NCBI GenBank assembly: GCA_018399455.1
Contig: JAGYOT010000091.1
Coordinates: 1-7,220, forward strand
Direction of reading: 5' to 3'
Source: Desulfobacterales bacterium
GTDB taxonomy: Bacteria > Desulfobacterota > Desulfobacteria > Desulfobacterales > Desulfosalsimonadaceae
DNA length: 7,220 bases
Under the pieces are notes generated by a model that saw only the letters and a list, made by a program, of their open reading frames with translations, was not told the origin of the DNA and did no database searches. Positions within the stretch are counted from its first letter, which is position 1; each line of letters starts with the position of its first letter. Both the position numbers and the translations under genes were made by a program. This document shows positions 1 through 5,860 of the stretch, in pieces.

Positions 1-504
1 GCATTTGAACCAAGAATTATCGGATTCCTCTGCAACTGGTGTGCTTATGGCGCAGCTGACCTGGCGGGGGTGAACCGGACCGCCTATCCCCCGAATATCC
101 GGATCATCCGGGTGATGTGTTCCGCCACGGTCTCCCCCCATCACATCCTGAAAGGATTCCAGGACGGGGCGGACGGCATTCTGGTCGGCGGATGACATAT
201 AGGCGACTGCCATTACCTGTACGGTAATTACATGACCAAAAAACGGATGGTATTTATGCGCGAACTGCTAAATTTCATAGGCATCGGCGACAGGCTTCAC
301 CTGGAATGGATATCCTCTGCCGAAGCTCAAAAATTTACCCGCGTCGTAAGCGATTTCACGGAAAAAATAAAAGAACTCGGCCCAAATCCCCTGCACGGCA
401 GGGCAATCAAACTGCCGGAAAACCTTTTCGCCACACCACCCGGCGCGTCTCGACCGGCCAAACCCGAATCGCTGCTTTCGGCAATGAAAACGGCAGAAGG
501 ATAA
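1..504 (+). CDS. mvhD: MvhD-type iron-sulfur subunit, selenocysteine-containing, 5'-partial (possibly the C-terminal part of an HdrA-MvhD fusion)
   Basis: The frame is open from base 1 to the TAA at 502-504 if the TGA at 193-195 is read as selenocysteine, giving 167 visible residues. Counting from the window edge, the MvhD signature is CNWC (C11, C14), then C40, then GGUHIGDCHY (U65, C70). The family normally has GGCHPGDCHY, so the TGA stands exactly where a conserved Cys belongs. The sequence on both sides continues the family pattern without a frame change. In the family, MvhD carries a [2Fe-2S] cluster and passes electrons from a hydrogenase or formate dehydrogenase to the FAD of HdrA in the cytoplasm. 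The residues before CNWC look like the N-terminal strand of the domain, so the window may begin close to a free-standing start or at the junction of an HdrA-MvhD fusion; this cannot be decided here. It lies 4 bases upstream of the Fe-S protein gene, so it is co-transcribed. A true nonsense mutation is the alternative, but the context argues against it. Confidence 0.88.
193..228 (+). promoter_or_regulatory. Selenocysteine UGA codon and candidate SECIS hairpin of mvhD
   Basis: The TGA codon is at 193-195. A perfect 6-bp stem follows, ATTACC (212-217) against GGTAAT (223-228), closing a five-base loop TGTAC (218-222) that contains a GU. The loop begins about 22 bases after the UGA, inside the range used by bacterial SelB-dependent SECIS elements. 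Bacterial SECIS elements are coding and weakly conserved in sequence, so the identification rests on position, the stem and the conserved family residue replaced by UGA. It is weaker than the fdhA element. Confidence 0.65.
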
Positions 505-508
505 GGCA

Positions 509-1330
509 ATGCAAGATACAGTAAAAACATGGCTTACCGAGGGCACCGTGGATATTTTTCTTGGTTACAAGATGGTGGAAGGCCATCCCATTCCCCATGG
601 ATTCAGCCGGAACTGCCTGGATGAAATCGATGAAATGGTCACCGGCCCGGCCCGCTATTCCCTGGAAAAATTCGCCACGCAGCTGCTGCAGATACACCCG
701 GAGGCCAAAATCGGCATACTCGCCCGGGATTGCACCCAGCGGGCATTGAACGTGCTCACCATCTGGCAGCAGATCAGCCCCGGCCAGATCAAAACCCTTC
801 AGGTGAACTGCTGCCCCTCGCCCCTTGGATCCAATACGGACTGCAGCTATCTCCAGCCTGCCGAGACAGGCACCTACAAAGCAGCCCACGGTGTTGACGG
901 ATCGCAAAGCCTGCAGACCCTGGAGCAGATGCCGGAGGAGGAACGCTTTGACCGCTGGATGTATGAGTTCCAGAAATGCATCAAGTGCTACGGATGCCGC
1001 AATGTCTGTCCCATGTGTTTCTGCAGGGAATGCAGCCTGGAGAACAAGGATCTGGTGGGCAACGGGCATCTGCCGCCCGACATCCCGATTTTTCACCTGG
1101 TGCGGGCCGTTCACATGGCGGGCCGCTGTATTGACTGCGGACTGTGCGAGGAAGCGTGCCCCGCGGAAATTCCCCTGCGCATGTTATATCGCAAAATCAA
1201 TGACATGATGGGGACTCTGTTTGACTATCACACCGGGAGCAGCCCGGATCAGTCCCCGTTCTCCCTTCTCGGGGACAAACCTTCCTCCGGGCTTCCGCCA
1301 ATGACGGCGGAGTTATCAAAAAATAAATGA
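509..1330 (+). CDS. Two-[4Fe-4S] ferredoxin-type electron-transfer protein with FrhB/FdhB-like N-terminal region
   Basis: This is a 273-residue soluble protein with no signal peptide or membrane segment. Residues about 8-85 (LTEGTVDIFLGYKMVEG, then a stretch ending KIGILARDCTQRAL) resemble the N-terminal part of FrhB/FdhB, the F420 hydrogenase and formate dehydrogenase beta family. Two classical [4Fe-4S] motifs follow: C157-x2-C160-x2-C163-x3-C167-Pro and C207-x2-C210-x2-C213-x3-C217-Pro. Further cysteines are C36, C75, C101, C102, C112, C170, C172 and C175, so more clusters are possible. The last 35 or so residues are a low-complexity Ser/Pro tail. The start is supported by AGAAGG at 495-500, 8 bases before the ATG and inside the end of mvhD. 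Lying between mvhD and fdhA, it probably wires formate oxidation to the MvhD/HdrA unit. Whether the N-terminal part binds flavin is unknown. An FdhB name would be premature because the family is not the usual FdhB. Confidence 0.85.
   Translation: MQDTVKTWLTEGTVDIFLGYKMVEGHPIPHGFSRNCLDEIDEMVTGPARYSLEKFATQLLQIHPEAKIGILARDCTQRALNVLTIWQQISPGQIKTLQVNCCPSPLGSNTDCSYLQPAETGTYKAAHGVDGSQSLQTLEQMPEEERFDRWMYEFQKCIKCYGCRNVCPMCFCRECSLENKDLVGNGHLPPDIPIFHLVRAVHMAGRCIDCGLCEEACPAEIPLRMLYRKINDMMGTLFDYHTGSSPDQSPFSLLGDKPSSGLPPMTAELSKNK
1210..1276 (+). repeat. Nested and mutually exclusive inverted repeats in the 3' end of the Fe-S protein gene
   Basis: GTCCCCG (1252-1258) pairs perfectly with CGGGGAC (1270-1276) around an 11-base loop. 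GGGGACT (1210-1216) pairs perfectly with AGTCCCC (1251-1257) and would enclose a third hairpin, CCGGG (1233-1237) with CCCGG (1243-1247). The first two pairings compete for the same bases. No U-run follows, so this is not a standard terminator. A structural role is inference only. Confidence 0.4.
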
Positions 1331-1357
1331 TGGTGAATTATTAGAAGGAGTTGTATC

Positions 1358-3400
1358 ATGGAGTGTAAATTCGTTCCTTCTGTCTGTTCATATTGCGGAA
1401 CCGGATGCGGCATCCTTTTTCAGGTAGTCGACGGCCGGCTTATCGGCACCCTGCCCATGAAGACCCATCCTGTGAACCAGGGCAAATTGTGCATCAAAGG
1501 ATGGAATCTGCATGAGCACATCAACAGCGAACTGCGCCTGAAGAATCCGTTAATCAAGACCTTCGGCCGCTTCTCCAGGGTGAACTGGGATACGGCGATC
1601 CGGTATACGGCGGACCGGCTGCAGAAAATCATAAAAAAGCACGGTCCTGATAGCGTCGGAGTGCTGGTCTCTGCCAAAGCGACCAATGAGGAGAATTACC
1701 TTGCGCAGAAATTCGCCCGGGCTGTCATCGGCACCAACAACGTGGACCACTGCGCGCGCCTCTGACATTCTTCCACGGTGGCAGGTCTTGCCGCCGCATT
1801 TGGCAGTGGTGCAATGACCAATTCCTATGACGACCTGGAAGGGGCGGGCTGTATTTTCGTGATCGGCTCCAACACCACAGCGTGCCACCCCCTCATCGCC
1901 CGGCGCATTTATAAGGCCAAGGAGCGGGGCGCGAAATTGATCGTTGCCGACCCCAGAGGGATTCAGCTCAGCCATATGGCGAATGTGAGCGTCAACCATC
2001 GCATGGGAAGCGACGTGGCGCTATTGAACGGGATGATGCATGTGATCTGCAAAAACGGCTGGCAGGCAGCAGACTACATCAACAGCCGGACGGAAAACGC
2101 CGAGGCACTGTTTGCCGTTCTGGATGCGTATACGCCGGAGCGGGTGCAGGCGATTACCGGTGTCAAGGCCGGGGACATTGAACTCATGGCCGAAACATAT
2201 GCGCAAAATTCACCAGCCGCGCTGCTGTACGCCATGGGCATCACCCAGCACACCACGGGCGTGGACAATGTCAAGTCCTGCTGCAACCTGGCCATGCTCT
2301 GCGGTAATGTCGGCGTGGCCGGAGGGGGCGTAAATCCCCTCCGCGGCCAGAACAATGTCCAGGGCGCCTGTGACATGGGAGGACTTCCCAATGTTTTTAC
2401 CGGTTACCAGCCGGTGAGCGATGCCGATGCCAATGCCAAATTCTCGGAGGCCTGGGGCCGCCCCTTACCGGACAAGCCCGGCCTGACCATCTCTGATATG
2501 GTGCCGGCCATGCTTGACGGTAAAATCAAAGCCCTTTACGTGATCGGAGAAAATCCCAAGCTGAGCGACCCGGACTGGAACCACTTCAACCATGCCCTCA
2601 ACAACCTCGAGCTGCTCGTTGCACAGGACCTGTTCTTATCCGAGACGGCCCAGGTGGCCGACGTGGTCTTTCCCGCCGCCTCGGTGGCCGAAAAAAACGG
2701 CACCTTTACCAATTCCGAACGGCGTTGCGCGCGAATCAACAAGGCCATCGAGCCGGTGGGCAACGCCCTTGCCGACTGGCGGATCATAAGCCGCCTGGCC
2801 ACTGCCATGGACTATCCCATGAATTATGGGAGTGCCGGGGAGATCTTTGAAGAAATGCGGGCATTGACGCCCAAAAGCTATGCCGGGATGACCTATGAAC
2901 GACTGGGCATCAATGGCCTGCAATGGCCCTGCCCGGACACGGAGCATCCGGGTACACCCTACCTGCACAGCGAGCAGTTCGCCCGCGGCAAGGGAAAATT
3001 TCATGCCATTGAATACCAGGACCCGGCGGAAATGCCTGATGCGGATTATCCCTATTTTCTGACCACGGGCCGGGTGTTCGCCCATTATCACACCGGCACC
3101 ATGACCCGCGTATCAAAACACCTGGATCATGAAGCACCCTTCGGGTATGTGGACATAAATCCCCTTGATGCCCGAAATATTAAGGTCGGGGAAGGAGACC
3201 CGGTGGTTTTGTCCTCCCGCCGGGGAGAGATGGAGGTAGCTGTCAGACTCAATGAAAAGCTGCCTCCGGGCAGCCTGTTTCTGCCCATTCATTTCGGTGA
3301 GAGCGCGGCCAATCTGCTGACCAGTTCCGAGGCCCTGGATCCCTTGGCCAAAATTCCGGAGTTCAAGGTAAGTGCGGTACAGGTCTGCCGGGCCTCTTAG
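1358..3400 (+). CDS. fdhA: Formate dehydrogenase catalytic (alpha) subunit, selenocysteine-containing, cytoplasmic
   Basis: This enzyme oxidises formate to CO2, or runs in reverse, at a Mo- or W-bis-MGD centre. The frame runs from ATG 1358 to TAG 3398-3400, 680 residues, with the TGA at 1763-1765 read as Sec136 in the context DHCARL-U-HSST, the standard active-site motif. An N-terminal [4Fe-4S] site is C10-x2-C13-x3-C17-x27-C45, followed by the conserved LCIKG lysine. R329 in NPLRGQNNVQG and H137 next to the Sec match the catalytic Arg and His of E. coli FdhF at a constant offset of four. The C-terminal 120 or so residues, from about YPYFLTTGRVFAHYHTGTMT, are the molybdopterin dinucleotide-binding domain. 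There is no Tat signal and no N-terminal ferredoxin extension, so it is a short cytoplasmic form that needs partner Fe-S proteins, as the upstream genes suggest. AGAAGGAG at 1343-1350, 7 bases before the ATG, fixes the start. The 27-base gap from the preceding gene is consistent with one operon. Confidence 0.97.
1763..1796 (+). promoter_or_regulatory. Selenocysteine UGA codon and SECIS hairpin of fdhA
   Basis: The UGA is at 1763-1765. An 8-bp stem, CGGTGGCA (1776-1783) with TGCCGCCG (1789-1796), includes one U-G wobble and closes a GGTCT loop (1784-1788). The GGUCU apical loop is the SelB-recognised loop of the E. coli formate dehydrogenase SECIS. The loop starts 18 bases after the UGA, as expected. 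This is strong evidence that the codon is recoded. Confidence 0.92.
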
Positions 3401-3406
3401 TACGAT

Positions 3407-3429
3407 GGGGTCAAATCTTTATTCTTGAC
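3407..3429 (+). repeat. Left terminal inverted repeat of the IS200-like element
   Basis: It begins GGGGTCAAATCTTT and ends TTCTTGAC. It matches the reverse complement of 4451-4473 at 22 of 23 positions, the only difference being T for A at 3422. Within the repeat, GTCAA (3410-3414) and TTGAC (3425-3429) can pair, so each end may also fold as its own hairpin with a G-rich foot. Confidence 0.92.
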
Positions 3430-3453
3430 AAATATGGATAAACTATTCATACA
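3425..3453 (+). promoter_or_regulatory. Weak candidate promoter for the transposase, -35 inside the left repeat
   Basis: TTGACA at 3425-3430 is a perfect -35 hexamer formed by the inner edge of the terminal repeat. At 17-base spacing the -10 is CATACA (3448-3453), which matches only three positions of TATAAT. Transcription would begin near 3460, at the very start of the protein frame, leaving no leader for a ribosome binding site. Confidence 0.25.
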
Positions 3454-3458
3454 GAGAT

Positions 3459-4469
3459 ATAGTCAGGCAACTTCGCATCCAGTATCCCGGCGCTTATTAT
3501 CATGTCACTTCACGTGGCAACGCTCGGCAGGATATTTACAGAGACCACAGGGATTATGATCGGTTCTTAAATATCCTGGCCGAATCACTGGATATCTTTA
3601 ATGTATCATTGCTCGCCTATGTTTGCATGACCAATCACTTTCATCTGTTTCTGACCACACCGGAGGCGAACCTGGCCGAATTCATGCGCCATTTTAATAT
3701 TACCTATACGTCTGCATTTAATCGCCGTCACAACCGCGCAGGCCATCTGTATCAGGGACGCTACAAATCCTTCCTCGTCGATGCGGACAATTATTTAAAG
3801 GAAGTGACCCGTTATATCCATTTAAATCCGGTGCGGATAAAAAAACACGCCCGCAATTCAGTTGAAGAAAAAATCAAGTTGCTTGAACAACACAGGTACA
3901 GCAGTTTTGGAGGCTACGTTCGTTTAAAAAAAAGGACTGATTTTATCAACTATCAGAAAATCCTGGATTGTTTCGGCGGAGATACATCAGAAGGAAGAAA
4001 AAGATACCGGCGATTTGTTTACAATGGACTTACAGGGGACCTGGAAGGGGTTTCGGATTTGGTAAACAAAAACGGAATCATCGGCGATTCGGACTTTGTG
4101 GAACATATCCGGCACACCTATCTGAAAAAAAATTCCCGGAAATCACACAGGGAACAACCCCAGTTAAAAGCTGCCAGAAATTATTGGATGCCGGAAGATC
4201 TGATCAAAAATGTTTCTCAAATTCTCGGAAGAGACGAGGATGAAATTTGTCGGCGGGGTAAAAACTCAAAGGATCGCGCCATGTTAATGGAGCTTTTATA
4301 CCGGTTTTGCGATATCACCCAGGCTGAGGTGGGAAGGCTTGTCGGCGGAATTGACTACAGCGCCGTGAGCGTCGCCCGAAAGCGATTACGCCTCCAAATG
4401 GAATCGAACGCCGTTTTAAAGCAGCATTTTGAGGATATCGCCGACAAATTGTCAAGATTAAAGATTTGA
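3459..4469 (+). CDS. REP-associated tyrosine transposase (RAYT, IS200-like Y1 domain) with C-terminal DnaA-like HTH; start codon apparently lost
   Basis: Numbered from the ATA at 3459, the protein is 336 residues. The N-terminal strand QLRIQYPGAYYHVTSRGNAR (residues 4-23) is the family opening. The HUH motif is H60-F-H62 in MTNHFHLF, and the likely catalytic Tyr is Y119 in RYIHLNPVRI (Y112 is an alternative). These make a Y1 single-strand endonuclease that nicks and joins DNA at hairpin ends. Residues about 285-310 (DITQAEVGRLVGGIDYSAVS and on) resemble the DnaA C-terminal helix-turn-helix. Homologues usually start with Met just before the Arg-Gln-Leu-Arg segment; here that codon is ATA, one base from ATG, and no ribosome binding site precedes it. 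The frame is open back to 3429 but has no ATG, GTG or TTG there. A TTG at 3609 would delete the first 50 residues of the domain. The TGA stop (4467-4469) lies in the right repeat. It may be a decaying copy. Confidence 0.8.
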   Translation: MVRQLRIQYPGAYYHVTSRGNARQDIYRDHRDYDRFLNILAESLDIFNVSLLAYVCMTNHFHLFLTTPEANLAEFMRHFNITYTSAFNRRHNRAGHLYQGRYKSFLVDADNYLKEVTRYIHLNPVRIKKHARNSVEEKIKLLEQHRYSSFGGYVRLKKRTDFINYQKILDCFGGDTSEGRKRYRRFVYNGLTGDLEGVSDLVNKNGIIGDSDFVEHIRHTYLKKNSRKSHREQPQLKAARNYWMPEDLIKNVSQILGRDEDEICRRGKNSKDRAMLMELLYRFCDITQAEVGRLVGGIDYSAVSVARKRLRLQMESNAVLKQHFEDIADKLSRLKI

Positions 4470-4473
4470 CCCC
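4451..4473 (+). repeat. Right terminal inverted repeat of the IS200-like element
   Basis: It begins GTCAAGATT and ends GATTTGACCCC, and is the inverted copy of 3407-3429 with one mismatch. It overlaps the last codons and the stop of the transposase, so it encodes the C-terminal SRLKI. GTCAA (4451-4455) can pair with TTGAC (4466-4470), giving a short hairpin of its own. Confidence 0.92.
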
Positions 4474-4495
4474 TTGCTACACAGATAAGAAAATC

Positions 4496-4523
4496 TTGAC
4501 ATGCATTCTCGTTGGAGTAAGTT
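4496..4523 (+). promoter_or_regulatory. Candidate sigma-70-type promoter for the histidine kinase and regulator genes
   Basis: TTGACA at 4496-4501 is a perfect -35. After 16 bases, TAAGTT (4518-4523) is a weak -10 matching three of six positions. It lies in the 128-base gap (4474-4601) between the mobile element and the kinase, the only non-coding stretch before that gene. The rest of the gap shows nothing recognisable except the kinase ribosome binding site AGGAAGGA at 4587-4594. Confidence 0.4.
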
Positions 4524-4601
4524 GATTGTCTTTCGCACAGGAAACAGCCTTTATTTCATGCGGAGTTGATCTGAAAGTGCTGTGGCAGGAAGGAACACCG
4601 G

Positions 4602-5840
4602 ATGAAAAAATCTGTCGATTACAAAAAACTATACGATGCTTTTCGGGAAATCAGCCGGATGGTCCACTCGCCCAACAGGCTGGAGGAAGTGATGAACCTG
4701 GTTGTCTGGAAAAGCGCGGAATTGCTCAATGCCTCCGGAGCACTGCTGCGCCTCCATGATCCGGGAACGGATCATTTCAATATGGCTGCAGCCTATGGAT
4801 CAGCAGAACCGCTGCTCAGCAAAGAGCCCGTGCCGATGGAAGAAATCCGCAGGGCCACCGAGGATCACCAAAAGATTTACATTTTTCCGGATATCACTCA
4901 GGCGCCGCGGGTCCAATCCATCGAGCAGAAGATTCGGGAAGGAATCCGGATGCTCATCGATGTGCCGCTCTACAACGAAAAAGAGGTCAAAGGCATAATC
5001 CGCATTTATTTCAAGAAACAAGTAACCTTTGCCCAGGCGGAGCTCGATTTTCTGGTTTCCATGGCAGAACAGTGTGAATGTGCCCTGACGAAGACGCAGA
5101 TCATTGAAACCCAACAGTCACAGTACAATTTCCTTGCCCTCCAAACGGCAAAACTATCCGCGCTCGGTCGAATGTCCGCCGCTATTGCCCATGAAATCAA
5201 TAACCCGTTGGGGGGGATTCTTTTGTATAGTTCCCATATGTTCAAAAAAGCATCGGAGGATCACCCCTTTAAGAAGGGCCTTGAGACCATCATGCAGGAG
5301 ACCTCCCGCTGCAAGGGAATCATCCAGGAGCTGCTGGAGTTCTCGCGCGAGCAAGCACCCGTCAAGAAGCTGCAAAGCCTGAATGAAATTATTAACAAGT
5401 CCTTAAATATCCTGGAAAATGAATTCTATATTAGCCATATCACGGTAAGCAAACAACTGGATAAAAACCTTGACGATATCTCTCTCGACGCTAATAAAAT
5501 TGAGCAGGTTTTCGTCAACCTGTTCCTAAACGCCGCCGAAGCTATCGGCCATGACGGGAACATTGACCTTGTAAGCCGCTATGACGCGGTCCACGATCAG
5601 CAGATTATTGAAATCAGTGATAACGGATGCGGCATCTCCACCGAAGACATCTCCAAACTTTTTGAGCCCTTTTACACCACGAAATCCACCGGCTCGGGGC
5701 TGGGGCTTGCCGTCAGTTACGGCATTATCCGCAACCATAACGGTACCATCACAGTTGCCAGCAAAACCGACGGCGGCACGCATGTCACCATCGCACTGCC
5801 GGCATCCAGGCAAACTCCCGCCAAGGCGCAATCTCAGTAG
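4602..5840 (+). CDS. Soluble GAF-domain sensor histidine kinase
   Basis: The protein is 412 residues with no membrane segment or signal peptide, so it senses a cytoplasmic cue. Residues about 10-165 form a GAF-like sensor domain (VMNLVVWKSAELLNASGALL and on to MAEQCECAL), with a Gln-rich linker around 165-185. The HisKA dimerisation domain has its H-box at SAAIAHEINNPLGG, with phosphoacceptor H197. The HATPase domain (about 295-402) shows the N-box NLFLNAAEAI (N310), the G1 box DNGCGI (D340), the F-box LFEPFYTTK and the G2 box GSGLGLAV, so it looks catalytically complete. This arrangement is typical of NtrB-like kinases paired with NtrC regulators. AGGAAGGA at 4587-4594, 7 bases before the ATG, supports the start. 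It precedes the response regulator gene by 20 bases and is probably co-transcribed with it. The ligand is unknown; a redox or formate signal would be guesswork. Confidence 0.93.
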   Translation: MKKSVDYKKLYDAFREISRMVHSPNRLEEVMNLVVWKSAELLNASGALLRLHDPGTDHFNMAAAYGSAEPLLSKEPVPMEEIRRATEDHQKIYIFPDITQAPRVQSIEQKIREGIRMLIDVPLYNEKEVKGIIRIYFKKQVTFAQAELDFLVSMAEQCECALTKTQIIETQQSQYNFLALQTAKLSALGRMSAAIAHEINNPLGGILLYSSHMFKKASEDHPFKKGLETIMQETSRCKGIIQELLEFSREQAPVKKLQSLNEIINKSLNILENEFYISHITVSKQLDKNLDDISLDANKIEQVFVNLFLNAAEAIGHDGNIDLVSRYDAVHDQQIIEISDNGCGISTEDISKLFEPFYTTKSTGSGLGLAVSYGIIRNHNGTITVASKTDGGTHVTIALPASRQTPAKAQSQ

Positions 5841-5860
5841 AGGAGTCAACAAAGATTTTT

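Larger units (their letters stand above)
3407..4473 (+). mobile_element. IS200-like / RAYT transposase element with terminal inverted repeats
   Basis: A 1067-bp unit is bounded by 23-bp inverted repeats (3407-3429 and 4451-4473) and filled by one Y1-type transposase gene. It starts six bases after the fdhA stop and ends before the histidine kinase promoter region, so no gene is broken. The interior is visibly richer in A and T than the fdh genes, which suggests an origin elsewhere. No target-site duplication is visible, as expected for HUH transposases. Whether it still moves is doubtful given the damaged start codon. Confidence 0.85.

Noticed and set aside
232..504. Separate small gene starting at ATG 232
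   Set aside because: It is the C-terminal part of the MvhD frame; homology runs unbroken through the TGA at 193-195 into the upstream part.
407..1114. Long antisense frame of about 235 residues
   Set aside because: It lies opposite two clearly homologous genes, has no recognisable motif and follows the codon bias of the sense strand.
1779..1792. Sigma-54-like promoter TGGCA...TTGC
   Set aside because: The spacing between GG and GC is two bases too short, it lies inside fdhA, and the bases are explained by the SECIS hairpin.
1778..3400. Separate formate dehydrogenase gene starting at GTG 1778
   Set aside because: The GTG lies inside the SECIS stem; the motif DHCARL-U-HSST spans the TGA, so this is the same protein as 1358-1762.
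3434..3436. ATG as start of the transposase
   Set aside because: It is in a different frame and leads to a short unrelated peptide ending near 3560.
3401..4483. Target-site duplication flanking the IS200-like element
   Set aside because: The six bases on the left and the bases on the right share no convincing direct repeat, and HUH transposases do not normally make one.
4526..4759. Small gene of 77 codons before and over the kinase start
   Set aside because: It overlaps the kinase in another frame, starts with a non-ATG codon and has no plausible ribosome binding site or motif.
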